A stretch of DNA of 64,000 bases from contig JAFKJK010000015.1 in assembly GCA_017306015.1 (NCBI GenBank), positions 1-64,000 on the forward strand, read 5' to 3'. A program made the translations under genes and the position numbers. This DNA is from Propionibacteriaceae bacterium (GTDB lineage Bacteria > Actinomycetota > Actinomycetes > Propionibacteriales > Propionibacteriaceae). Under the pieces are notes generated by a model. It made no database searches and was not told the DNA's origin. It saw only the letters and a list, made by a program, of their open reading frames with translations. Positions 34,201 through 35,505 of the stretch are shown here, one piece after another. Each line of letters opens with the position of its first letter. The stretch's first letter is position 1.

Positions 34201-34398
34201 CGCGCTGCCGGCGGAGGCGGGCTCCCCCTGCGGGACGGAGGTGGCGGCCGGCCGCGGCGGCACCGGAGCTGCCGATGCCTCGCTCGCGGAGACGTAGGTG
34301 AGGAGGCTGGCGACGAGCGCCCACGACGTCAGCAGGGAGACGGCGCGCGACACGCTGCGCGCTCGGGTCTTCCTGACCCCGTCACTTCCCCCCGGCAT
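4246..34398 (-). CDS. Giant (about 10,050-residue) secreted repeat protein with RTX-type calcium-binding repeats
   Basis: One uninterrupted frame of 30.2 kb. From the N-terminus there is a Sec signal (hydrophobic residues 19-38, probable cleavage after ASA or ASAA near 43) and an Ala/Lys/Gln-rich coiled coil (about 80-150). A second hydrophobic segment follows (about 204-227, possible membrane anchor), then a Pro/Ser/Asp linker (about 230-345). Next come beta-rich Ser/Thr/Ala segments (to about 1,050) and about thirty modules with a VAGQSLSG-type motif (about 1,330-4,800). Ig-like SwmB/Big-type domains lie at about 4,830-5,100 and again at 5,865-6,685. Another beta-rich stretch reaches about 7,530, RTX repeats such as GGAGNDIL span about 7,565-9,865, and the tail has about 185 residues. 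No LPXTG sorting signal is seen. The start is the first ATG (34398); a TTG at 34473 also lies in frame. I infer a surface adhesin or matrix fibre; receptor and export route are unknown. Confidence 0.9.
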   Translation of the reverse strand: MPGGSDGVRKTRARSVSRAVSLLTSWALVASLLTYVSASEASAAPVPPRPAATSVPQGEPASAGSAPKLRKIAVAARPYSPAKAKKVLAALLAKQDAVRRQALAQQRAQQARAKSLLAKANKAKKVAQAKQTANEQLQKALQALAKALSTTQCTADSKGTISCPLANGTTATGSAEVSGSGNTTVTPGSSSASQGKADGLRITAVTTLVAGFASGLLVSLLPAGIAQALKAPAADQSGDATAAPGDGDATPADPPKTASADSRPDSAASAQPDSAGPTAAATTADDAQSDGAKRTPADAPESSSTTPTPPADDNAPTKSPAATPEPAHWVVTGDTASLDQGDTSGKGKIFYDAATDELVFERGGDQVRTPASGVSRVTVVGGRASSISISLDGLPASRGQLDVSVAGGQDEVSVDDTDSSTVEVEGSSTSVLVRTILAILRIVAPGVKFTVTATNSRLTVTGHFDLDGAGLAISAQSIATSGETVIDTRGADSAGDVSLTATASGTNAAALVALNNAQIFADNIAVTATAAGTDTASAAVSVSRSHLQADGDLTLGAQATLDHQAAGSSTASSQAVVAVSGSALVAAGTIGVTAANRTTFTATGDDNVTGVLSRTTTATVTGGSLVADHLAIAATASGSYLVGAGGAATAVLTSTTSATLGGTAAVSTGTGGTLAAAARDAVAVTGGSALALTSLAASAGVAPDAHVTVAGDLAAAAAAPHTTDVQAGTLAVAVSKAATTATLGTGAVLLGGNAVQLTATSTDTTRATSAQAALVSSVALTRADVQAGPALDLAGNLTLDARQDATAAATGTGNALVVADHQVGAAIQRSVSVLGSITANAAGQSHTSALTASGGWAPLPADALAAFGGLPSAQVVLPVTLAGAARVQADARASAELAAGLTISGVGGVQLSALMGGGSTAVVNGSAAVGTPGVAINDADLRAVVTVASTPVASTPLVVHVGRGPPSVEFTTSAPVAVDLTTFATTNTPARPAGAALVIAALGGSIATAGATLTFAPRALSTNAWVWIDVRTATVAGVRLTSPIFDLHAADAVTGATISTFAVAPRLVISVDAGAAASVIYYLAEDGSLAAQSTRYDPVAGTLTADLPHFSSYAAGSPLDLVVAWIVSKLQTSTTVSDLTLAPGITLASLTLSNGIAGSGSTWSGTASISASVLISLTAGSWTIAGRATLTGSYTLANSALEAGTLVLGISNASLAVSAGPDAIMSFSIASGTITQPEGTSDLRITADGVSASIANGLVAVSGGSLSLTSTALTSDIAFTLTAAGVTVGSAGSGLGLTGVSISYDGTAGLALAATGIAASVPGVGISATGVALTVGTGTGHPVTLTVAGAGLTIAGQQLTLTGLAVSSTTTGGVTTTALAITGGSLALAGVATFTFAGSLQVSSAGIAGSLTATVTTTLAGVDFGTVSLQANTTPGALGALPAGPYLRFAGTGASITLAGTTLAADLIVAAGRDADGNAVLVVTIGNGRLSLASGAISVTAASGQVTATTAGIAGSITATVSLNTAGAALSGTFGLTFDTAATSFTIGASAAALTVLGQTVSGTLTVTVTSAATSLGFSAATVSLGGGIVRLTEAHGELTVTTAGVTASLAGTAALTLPGVGISADLTATIDTTTATPSFAIGADGIDLTLAGVAVHGNASFSTDGTTTTLGISAASLQFGTGPTPWVSVTGASAIFAVTAAGVAGTLAGTVTVTVPGVTGAATFTVSVDTAAGTLTVAASSLTLAVPGLGGLNGSFVFSRTTTAGVSETVVALSGVSAWLGGDSSAPSLTGGSGLLVLGGSGVAGYLTGTATASAGPAAVSGRVTLQVNTTGSAVDTTVEVGGRPVTVTYADGTTVFSLSVSDATITIGDFVSVQGNVSFTDAGGKLVFAGTGLSVFLGRGPARLADGSLNPLAVGVLLSDARIGLVKFDGATPTYALVASGTVSIVGVPGVTISGTTSVRVNTSGQIVDETLVIPGSSDDGVRVSFATTAEVKEFTVTSATLSFGGFAVTGGFAFGTGGSADPSITLSGVSLALGSAVTVSDLAGTITLTSTGLVASGLTATVAVPALGLTGTTVTLDVDSRPGATTPLVLTAAALTLTVAGQSLVADLLLQRGTAPDGTTTTVFALANVVLHLGAASGPGSVRVTDGSGFLVVSGNGLAGRIGGTITADFGASSFTGSLSIAVNSTAADVDTAVTFGGTSHSLTLPAGPYFRAEATGVSVTLAGQVITGDLAIEQATTGTGGTVLKVALTGARLSLGGSTPLVTLTGGTAVFLSSASGVAGRISGTVSLGVAGVALSGTLGVVVNTTGGDIDTTFRVGTGAPVSLTVPGTTTFAVTGTGVALTVAGQSLSADVVITRSAGDVSLALRNARLLLGGTPSAPLLSAAQTGTGAATVTLSSAGIVVDISVAVTLSVPGITVGGTDVKIHLDTTTAAPTLLVAGTGLSLGLLGQSISADITFERTTSSTGASLVRFGIAGGSINLGGSVVVVSGLTGLLVLGPTGLAGSLQASVTVAATGVADLTGSFRLLVNTTSAAVSQQLQAGTGTVSLSVPAGPYLRVEATGVSLTVAGQSISGNLAVEQVTGTTGQVVRLALTGVQLAIRDGSTTLATLTDGTALFVLKTAGTAGRISGTVALVGVPGVTLSGAIGLAVNNTGADVTETFTVNGVSTTLAVAAGTSLQLSGSAVTLAVGGVSLTADVAITKGTTDLTVTIGNGAIVLGDGLVNLTGITGLLSAATTGVSGTLTVTAGISAAGFGLTGTVTAVFGSGGVAITVASPHVTVGGFGFGADSVTVTQDAATGEVDLSVTKVTFTLGSVVNVTTASDWSGALVITTGGVAAQFSGSITGVFSLPAGFSLTGTVGLQVNTSAVAITRGALGIDVPGGPFVAVAVTGGSLTLGTGGPSLSGSFLVSSGTGGVVLAFTGATASLVQSSGSPDALAISGGEGAFLFTGGGAVGVFSGTLTATAAGISANARVSVKFNSTTAQYDQTVTVGGTSVVLKFGPGEIASGSPLKSYVSATVSAGIKIGNNVEIYGTVTTAAGTITVTNAIIFVGQGPAFLDGDATGTGPRNPSARGVYLTVASLTAVTAGGGYAVSTSGAIELVGFPGVTLSGSVTVRLNNTGAAQTVGGDPVPTGSAASPYVSVVGDLAFGIAGQSLTGTFGIATSDTGLTITFGTSARAGGSPLTLSLGSGLVTVAVSSGSIALQPGGTALALAGTLSVTTTAVTFTGGAVLLQLNTATSARTVTISAGVDVTLPAQSLRLQLGTADAPASLTVGGQTFSGVFFFSQLVGTVSPSAPAGTPAPVTSQLVATNVAFTLGTASAGVTLANGTAVFALTSTSLAGTISGDVRLAVPGVGFTGSLSVSVNSGAAAVNQTVQLLDGSTLTLDLLAGGTTGYFRVAGTGVALTIAGQRISGDVTVTSVGGVVNVAFANLQAGFGSGTTDVVRITNGTGNLTLASGTGAGLYGDIAGTVSVGIPGVGISAGLVLKVDTRASAASPLTVQADPVTLTIGGFSLVGAVTIVQTVSAAGRTTSITLDVTAAFGDPIGSLELTGDLVLAPNGLSGSLTVADLSISLGTDVTLSGTSLSFAVDTAAGTVGLTGAGLALTLGGPVLSGSFSVTRATSSSGSTRTVIAVAGGSFSLGDGGAAILTGVAGVFVVTAAGLAGTLSGTVDLASVLPSSVTASGTFGLTVNRTNARVTESVTLNGTTTSLDVRAGPYVRVAGTGVTLSVLGQTLRGSVAFEQAGTTTRVILSDVTVRLGDGSTDLVVLSGGQGSFTFTGAGATRTMAGTLAVGVAVNVPNVTLTGDVSLDLFLDSATPANNRFRVGGTGVTLTVAGQSLSGTFWIGQSGPATARVTSISASDVSLFLGDAGPTSATTDDRGLSLTAGSGSLLLTSAGIAASLSATVELRGLPVSIGAGGVFVQVQVNTGPARVTNAALGLDLPAGSFVRVQLGSHANPLALSVAGQSLGGVFSFEKVTTAGPDGKLGTADDGSSLRIGATEVGLFLGSDGGTPADTSDDIGVRLSGGSALLLITAAGIAGTISATATVSLGGGLTPISATVAVTLNQLHAVAGGKARPVAVNEQFTLGGATTRLALPAGDYLAVAVTGLSLSFGGQTFSTDVSVRSDGVVDASGFLTGARTTTVGIANLTLRLGSGGRDYVTVTHGTGSLTIATGGVTGTISASVGIDIPGVAFSGAFQVSLDTTGSTPRIAVSGTGVTLEAGGQRLVGTFGFARNGTTLSLVITEASLALGDGSTTFATVRLQNAALLITPAGIAGTVVAGLEITAPSLSSLSFTAAVLLQVNTTSADVTGTVTVNSVSVPLTVPKNTLRVQVGLPDSPAALTLFGQRLSGVVVIEQTRTAAGTKVVRLGFTAVSLFLGDDAGTSDTGDDVGLRLTGGQGAILMTPSGYAGQLSGDVALVGLPVTVSAGLTLQVNTQSVAVADSVSFTRADGSTSTLALVLPKGPYLRIAATGVDITISGAVSLHGDIAFERLTSGTGSVTRIALANVSISGGSVSSGSPAISGASGALIVFSRGAITRPGSPATTTSTGGIAGMLTGSVSGAGGGFDLSASVGFVVNTTGVAVEQTVAVGSGSVTISAPAPTAPATTVFQFIAQNVSFNFGDALEIRAGQFAIGGDGTFSGTGMELFVGNGPSKLADGSVNPDAIGLLITNATMAFINAGAGWAMVATGTLALLGLDGLTVSGSVSFAVNTAGSALTPPGQAALAANSFSLKVTNLVIAVAGVFQIAGSVGITRQRNGDLDLVVNPASVLVKVGGTTVANLMGYGAFSITRASGLRLSTFKVTGFEFFPSADSLNTTTSTTAMFPTADLDTPLRNQVVATAPTSIAVVYNDLNGVGLDTASILDPGQEFELWVGDVKSSVTVNGTPTRVGNTWVYALSGAIPETGLITVKFLPGGFQDNAGNATQGESESFIRFTAVSRSTLGTGTGTQTVPGPVAVLVSPGNGGSISAGQLNAQRYLDVTYTSLDGTAIDKALLQTASAPFTITGSGVADLARNGDGTPILVGGAPLLVSGTAATATSVTYRYFLQDANTANAVSMFTTGDVNVTFAAARFASVGDGSAGGKNYNTTAQTQSFTVNPSAPGEKTSNGAISLGPLTLQGPSIGLADFGFSDGMVVLTISLGLDLATLDFGQGSSSTTTASSDHVQVQLLGILGTFDLAVDVFGLLSGKVRIQPTGAFSLRVTSLVATIPGLLDLTAAGVTVTYDPKAAPGQKLVTINTLTVTLPRFGVTGSLRPYDPVGRTSVDVATGTTIPGLVIRDNGFDIGTAELKYAPGATTGNSLTTTGTPGSKISFGSLLELNDIRVGVSGLSVTFGAANPLGRFSGEIYIATGGATLFPGKSFTASITDRNTADDKRPDGTQDDEAFRISVVFDAGQVSAFKLNVDTLSIVLGTYVTLSARDFVLDTSAEGTDDLMVSFDSVGATVTVGSMKLSGEGRNFGVTGNGQFKTLDGFGVFLAVGSATGDSFSWPSWLPIRIDAIGIQWADIQNNPADFVLTLSASVTGLQGLGGLTFSGSVQGIKIQPSLLAEGKFPVIDIQSFGVTVSGSLFGGELNAGLVGGILRLDAAYNIIGTFDTTTPVAKRVFYLGLQGGFSIAGFAGFTIRLGLSELGPLQVFISVEVPGGIVLEPNSGLAINDFAAGVEFFKSLPSIDDPFALRSTVAGLPTTQTADAWLASLQQQTAAQSKAIAANPGMSGFAAAFTAPMVITGSAKIYSIYTSEQLFNGQVIVKISTDGKILIIGKLNFAADQVSLSGRLYVDLSNVAKGDATVLFLADIPDQVRLLTLYGKLKMGFRDSSGNEVTFDVVNVPDPTATATAPTAGLAGPGTNGGTADATGASGLTYVDLGYTAPAGATLDYAWILSHVGSVTVSGHSVTTVTPVIAITTDTGIVFAALTVSGLDVVYNLGSGNVVVYTGTSSTDLLTAAAASLGITRFRYGLGSALGLGTITITVAAGAVKNADVTASGITTPGATNAATTLSFQIAKTTAVLSDPTAGASVDLNVINGRGWQNWIDVTFTAPSGRLLDLPSLLDLGAEFTLAGSGLGTAALDTGRAPTVISVVTGCASPTSCSTYTLRYWLTDTLAAAGTVTLTALPGSWSYRTVAARRIGVISLTSSAGGASMLALALDGDVDPASVLAMLTSGIVDADAAQPGVQLYVDGGFSITLDTSRALTRISDTVVGVPVTLSGTFPVSGTDAVSIDVTAASGAVAETVADGYGSANVQPETITVSGSATGYIDVTFVPPAGTSFTFSAIGAQLVLGGPGVGTAAILSGSSPVWISGNTYRYLLTGSFAVGAVTVTLKLWEQVANAGHDPPDWSTTSSFTVVGATADFAAGTSLGVDTVNAAKYLEITFRPSAGHLLDPTSIGGGEVVLTDAAGNQIALGAPVRVGTTNTWRFPFTATLTPGTYTITYVAGSFSDDGGVRNAEASQTFTLVRPSSAISSPVNGQVIDAGVFNSRGYVDVTFSDIKNYAVDASTITDSAPEFTLTRNGRAVTFIGTPVLVSGSTYRYFFGWDDPTPGTPAWVLTPIAGSWRNTYGDTLASGDLGTGQTYLTNTDPVAVVWFDVKFSGVGALDLAALARLGLTVTGAGASGLTMVAYDAGNPGAHAIALGDHTVRYFFTGSLAVGTATVTLGAWTDAAGNAGTGSASTVKLIARAQSFYIELSGGIQLQAAGLTSEPLLDLKANVTLEIDPNRKVFILTFSGQLSIYKLGTVGATAGRFILDMGDPSASVPQFWGVATVQTNLSALEPYGITASVKGTLQVNLTGTTHVETLTLPGLGDGGADLTRTYTLNPYSFGLELAGQLIVSVPTTNVELFRLQGGIYLSIQGTPIPTVQMYLTGSLSFGSGSARLTYGSVTGVLFVVINPADLAHSGVAGSLTVAAGVGIGLPNLDAFSASGSVSIMFNTTRTRQTFTIPDAFVPLLKPGDPTTIVVYQAAPGLTGSDPGVAAAAEVYIKVTVQVQLTILGVINLTGYLSIEAAGSGSGAHLKVFGAVGGSIPFLGAVTGQVSLAAYAGSMTGVVGYIQLALSSNSIPGVKFNSELILQVNTFGTAMDADTLKVSRDSLGNVTGFVRDVSGNLLSETVTVPSGVKLFLVGDLVLLNTLTIRGKVTFTFAPGELSLVVDGSLQLGPLGSLTLTNTGFTINSRGLVANVNLSLAAGFGDGIGLSISGSAAVSINTTGSSATLGTATIPVGFSFHIDADVTLILTHAHGSVDITVSPAGFQLAFVLDFALGPLTFRASGAAAVQAAGFAMILDVSARADADIFTIEAAGKLSVNTAGSSLLGLPAKSFTLQLTGKVSLLKIINLDAAFRIDVTGDTWRLSARATLDLFGLAGMSGSLSLDSDGNFTVDLSGYLQIGSDSFGIRGDFGFHISSIHRPASDPDHPNTYVFSLSLSADVSVRAFGFTIAGAGITASFRLDTGDPSAGGRVKVELSIEIRIKFLFWTFRKTAHFTLGYIQIPVPTYLAGRDGETTANHSWTGGTLNLNTGARAGLRNIATEETDESYQIKQTGGTADNATIQVTAFGRTNTYTGVTGIVGYLGAGEDVVDVDGSVLVPVTLYGEGDDDRLTYNGSGTATLNGGAGNDILAVGGSGQATVNGDDGDDVLIHSGTGRVTLNGGNGADRLVGNGNTAAMYGGAGDDTMEATFNGAVATTIDGGTGTDGASFTLTGGADTMVVGYNGSALTFTGNGTTRTVDNIENVILDAGAGADTITVNSLSGSGLIQLVVLLGSGSADKLIVNGTSGADTFTLSSTRYDDGSDTNTANDPAAIQIVTGGYTVLGVNPSRADGDTVVVDAGAGNDVISAAAVASDLAALRLVGGSGNDTIVGSPFADVIDSGLGDDTVTGGAGVDTFIDAGGTDTLVETVDSGAGLYDNLLVMGTVAASGTDFSSATTVESLNGIFEVAVLNGTAANNVVLIGDGDGTVAIGSTSRTAQAWTGTVTLNLADGDDSVRVELLNAAGARVAIAGGGGTDTLSVYGTSVRDDVVITTGQLQASIFGQAPVTITYGVDRVVLVTGDGSDRIAVRGIAVPHTVLTGAGDDQIVVGSNAGVGATDTSWPSNSGTLNQIAAALTIDGGVSGSQTGLDRLAFTDDADTIDNTGTLTDSSLTGLGMGGTLSYTGMEVVSLALGSGNDTLTIASTIAGGPTTVTTGDGNDTVLIQGTGPGATSVTTGAGDDLVRIGDGPGAVGGRLVHITGPLAVSGSTGTDRLVFDATGATLDLVGTITATQVSGFEMAGVVTYDGVEDLTVSLGSGADQVAVVSTSATTNVLTGAGDDQVTVNPGAVDGTANALAGRLNIDGQAGADVTTVNLFGNGDSRIDVVDSDGAHTVVVNGTPESDVLLMRANALAGLVAALTVKVGAWYTHAEKISYQRGITQVVLNTLAGDDYLAFDDTAAPIVANLGAGRDAVHIGQLYTDPQGAIRSIDAEFGVHLTANTGFDSSRGLLSDGVHYATTVNGGDDNDVFQVFRNQGPLQLNGDDGDDIFVVRAFVTAASVTSYDSNIDTHIAGGDGSNYIEYSMNAPVHIDGGSGHDLLVVVGTELDDTFVITATGVFGSGLQVDFTNVEELAIYGLEGDDNFYVLSTSASLSIQIYGGLGSDHVQVGGSAPTIKVLNATTRLLEDMSFAPTTLADIHGTLVVSGATDPNPRYDVDLSVYLPTVLPGENSGNPLPITASSGGAIETAQVDTLVVDNHLDGAGLDATLDGTTVSPTGSAKAWTVDYTAFEDLQVLLGTAADRVEVVTTHSGTTSVDTGAGNDTIVVRTVVGHTRVFGGAGDDTINVGSTSGVLDLLAATLLVDGGTGSDTVNLNDAADTNDNLGWLTKTTLTGLDMAARTTPDALGRPLDLLYALTPGATAFTIALTRVVGGIATALGSITVAVGTLASDLAAALQSLLFGGHFGSCGLEDRTRCAQSVYVWAVGTGYLIGFRGESNEDPARQQTILLSASGASAPIGGFQRTDGIVYTGLETMNLALGHGSDVLNVRGSTATTNVSFGQGDDRVYVSSTANVGLADQPTFLDGVLDDILGSVNLDLGTGHHTLLVSDYSARAGDPNVLITDRIAAAQLRDPNVAGWAEIAMVGLAQGSISYAADASADFAGGIRLWTGYGDDGILIDGTFARAGVQAITWLNTGLGNDYITVRLTKGSDGALILDTQGPDLSQPWAADDDTVMGAESTLPLVVFGGQGNDHITTGSGDDIVFGDHGVVLWFPLASATYSGLADGLLATVAYQTLWSVPIGLPSYGAPDLYFPTNAATIVGLVLALDETVGGDDVIDTGAGGDIAIGGIGNDTIRAGSGDDVVIGDLGFVSRSLSPGGLPQRRTGVWGNTSGGNDVIYGEDGDDVLIGGTGNDRIDGGAGSDLIFGDNARVDQAWSLSSVATWYPSQLRIVLLDHNVAAQSAAVKAYGNDYIAGGAGADVIFGELGNDTIQGDGSIDLAVWAFRDALGHLSLSPSQLAASDGDDYIEGGGGDDVIFGNGGNDDIIGGSSTLFSLTAMTDRPDGRDMLFGGAGTNIGRNDDTVAANDSDVLIGDNGWILRVTPVNSILAQLTTIDATTARILGDNLMRVAVQLDYTDGGPDAYPALFAGMTQAKSATSGTALFDIWGADELHGEAGADALYGGGGNDVLYGDAGSDYLVGGWGHDWISGGTGSDIIFGDEIWTTGMSVDAKQPKKVKYSNDVLFGGWDNDAIDGGFGDDAISGAEALATSWALRGAKTLVESGWNRPFNDGSLLGYGKGKKGDFKLFVSKTKAHKITLCAGSKPTKAKCTTKLEWFLNNDPRDGRPRGGGIYTDGADALLGRAGHDWLVGGTGRDVLWGGRDRDVVNADDNLNTNGGKNKKKDKVSDYIDVLIGGTGNDHYLRNHSKEKITHTNGGKLIRYTVPFGSYRADLVKVALPKQLKAGLDALARLGGPMTARVRTSGMVWLASLKATTITKYAKTAAGRATLQGSFQQTARAGDLARAVQGMWVPIARARGGSISPIVVIGAVGPLAPLNPLSGWQATCYSSNGKGICVASSTADVGMGIGFGW
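4800..11720 (-). other. RTX (hemolysin-type) calcium-binding repeat region of the giant protein
   Basis: Encodes many Gly/Asp nonapeptide-like turns: GGAGNDILAVGG and GDDGDDVLIHSG in the first dense cluster (about 11,400-11,620), then GGDDVIDTGAGGD, GSGDDVVIGD, GGTGNDRIDGG and FGDHGVV in the last (about 4,860-6,780). GGxGxDxUx repeats of this kind form calcium-stabilised parallel beta-rolls. Between the dense clusters the repeats are sparser and alternate with beta strands such as SLGSGADQVAV. On the complementary plus strand this region makes long spurious reading frames. Confidence 0.88.
20000..30400 (-). repeat. About thirty tandem beta-rich modules inside the giant protein
   Basis: A unit of roughly 100-165 residues recurs. 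Its core reads like GTGVxLTVAGQSLSGD, followed by a strand ending VSLxLG, then GGxGxFxLTxAGLAGxxSG, then VPGVxLSGxxxLxVNTT, then a VPAGPYLRV-type turn. I counted roughly thirty occurrences of the VAGQSLSG position, including degenerate ones such as LTLFGQRLSG and ITISGAVSLHGD. The units are diverged at DNA level, so this is an old, purified protein repeat and not a recent expansion. The fold is inferred to be all-beta. Confidence 0.8.
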
Positions 34399-34431
34399 AG
34401 CCGCCCCGTCTACGAGATTCGGACTGGCCCG

Positions 34432-34454
34432 GATGTCTTCACGCCGAAGACATC
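34432..34454. promoter_or_regulatory. Perfect 9-bp dyad upstream of the giant gene
   Basis: GATGTCTTC and GAAGACATC are separated by 5 bases (ACGCC), 34 bp upstream of the chosen ATG. It is either an operator or a hairpin in the 5' leader of the giant gene's transcript. If the TTG at 34473 is the true start, this dyad would lie inside the coding region. Confidence 0.55.
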
Positions 34455-34482
34455 TGTGACTGTAGTCCCCCAACGCGGGTCC

Positions 34483-34497
34483 TGACCCACTGGGTCA
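34483..34497. promoter_or_regulatory. Perfect palindrome (operator candidate) upstream of the giant gene
   Basis: TGACCCA and TGGGTCA flank one central base, a 15-bp site about 85-100 bp upstream of the giant gene's ATG. On the minus strand it overlaps a TTGACC hexamer. Size and symmetry suit binding of a dimeric repressor or activator; the regulator is not identifiable here. Confidence 0.5.
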
Positions 34498-34682
34498 ACG
34501 ATCGCGTTCGATTCGTTATCTTCGGTTAAGCCCGTGGCGGATGTTGCCAGTGGTACGTACATCTGCGCGGGCCTTCCGGCTAGGCAGGATGCGTCGAAGC
34601 TTGCCCGCGCCGCGGCAGCCGACCGGCGCCGACGCGGGCCTCGGTCCTCTGGTCACGGCGACGTCGCCGCCGTCCCGCCGAC

Positions 34683-34800
34683 CCCAGGTTCGCCGCCGCC
34701 CGTCCCGCGAGCACCGCCCGGCCCGCCCCAGGTTCCCCACCACCGCCCGGCCCAAGTTCGCCACCACCGCCGTCCCGCCCAAGTTCGCCGGCGAACGCCG
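34683..34800. repeat. Degenerate CAAGTTCGCCACC-type direct repeats
   Basis: Four diverged copies of a unit beginning CAGGTTCGCC or CAAGTTCGCC and continuing through a CCGCCCGTCCCG-like tail. The last runs into a perfect 14-bp palindrome (GTTCGCCGGCGAAC, 34783-34796). There is no credible coding capacity. This is part of the 34.4-35.5 kb gene-free block. Confidence 0.55.
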
Positions 34801-35222
34801 GTTGGCCGCTCAGCCGGGTGGCTGCGGCCGCTCAGCGGGGTGGTTGGGGCCGCTCAGCCGGGCCGCCGTGGCAGATCAGCCGAGTGGTCGCGGCCGCGCC
34901 GACGGATGGCTGCGGCCGCGCCGCCGGATGGCTGCGGCCGCTCAGCGGGGTGGTCGCGGCCGCGCCGCCGGGTCGCCGTGGCAGATCAGCCGGGTGGCTG
35001 GGCCGCGCCGCCAGGTGGCTGGGCCCGCTCAGCCGGGGGCTACGGCCACGCCGCCGGATGACTGCGGCCAGATCAGCCGAGTGGTTGCGGCGGCTCAGCC
35101 GGGTGGCTGGGCCGCGAGCCGGGTGGCCATGGCCGCGCCGCCGGGTGGCTGGGCCGCGCAGCCGGGTGGGCTGGGGCCGCTTAGCCAGGTGGCTGGGCCC
35201 GCTCAGCCGGGCCGCCGTGGCG
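34800..35222. repeat. Degenerate tandem array, about 21-24 bp unit
   Basis: Roughly twenty irregular copies of a unit like GCCGGGTGGCTGGGCCGC with CGCTCAGCCGG or CAGATCAGCCG joints. The spacing between copies is irregular. All three plus frames stay open over it and translate as Trp/Gly/Arg/Pro low-complexity peptides without a codon-position pattern, so I treat it as non-coding. It lies upstream of the giant gene, which is divergent from it. Confidence 0.7.
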
Positions 35223-35232
35223 GCTGTCCGAT

Positions 35233-35391
35233 CCGCCGTTCCTGCAGTTATCAGGCCAGCCGGACCGGGCCGCCGGGGCCTTTCCGCCGCTGCTGCGGTT
35301 ATGAAACCCATTCTCTGCGCCAGAACTGCAGGAACGACGGAACAGCCAGCACCGGGTCGGACACGCCGGCTCATAACTACAGGAACTGCGG
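35233..35391. repeat. Nested inverted elements with CCGTTCCTGCAGTTAT core
   Basis: Two forward copies (35233-35254 and a diverged one at about 35284-35306) face two reverse copies (35323-35340 and 35370-35391). The outermost pair matches at about 19 of 22 positions and the first and third copies share CGTTCCTGCAGTT exactly. The arrangement resembles a BIME/REP cluster or a tiny MITE. No target-site duplication could be recognised by eye. Confidence 0.6.
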
Positions 35392-35412
35392 AACGCGCTC
35401 CCACCCCGAGTT

Positions 35413-35472
35413 CGCCACCGAAAGGGACGTTCGCCACCGAACTTTCGGTGGCGAACGTCCCTTTCGGTGGCG
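35413..35472. repeat. Perfect 29-bp inverted repeat with 2-base loop
   Basis: The arms at 35413-35441 and 35444-35472 are exact reverse complements around a CT centre. Each arm holds two copies of the TTCGCCACCGAA core (the outer one clipped by two bases at the arm edge), separated by AGGGACG. The hairpin lies 33 bp beyond the stop of the flavin reductase gene, so it can act as that operon's terminator despite lacking a T-run. Its internal symmetry also suggests a REP-type element. Confidence 0.85.
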
Positions 35473-35505
35473 TCGTTGGACGGGGGCGGCTGCGGCGGGC
35501 GACGG

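Noticed and set aside
26059..34485. Open frame of about 2,800 codons on the plus strand
   Set aside because: Antisense to the giant gene's modules. It is Arg/Gly/Asp-rich, with no signal, start context or family match.
34483..34540. A full sigma-70-type promoter for the giant gene
   Set aside because: A TTGACC hexamer is present, but no -10 lies at acceptable spacing, so only the palindromes are reported.
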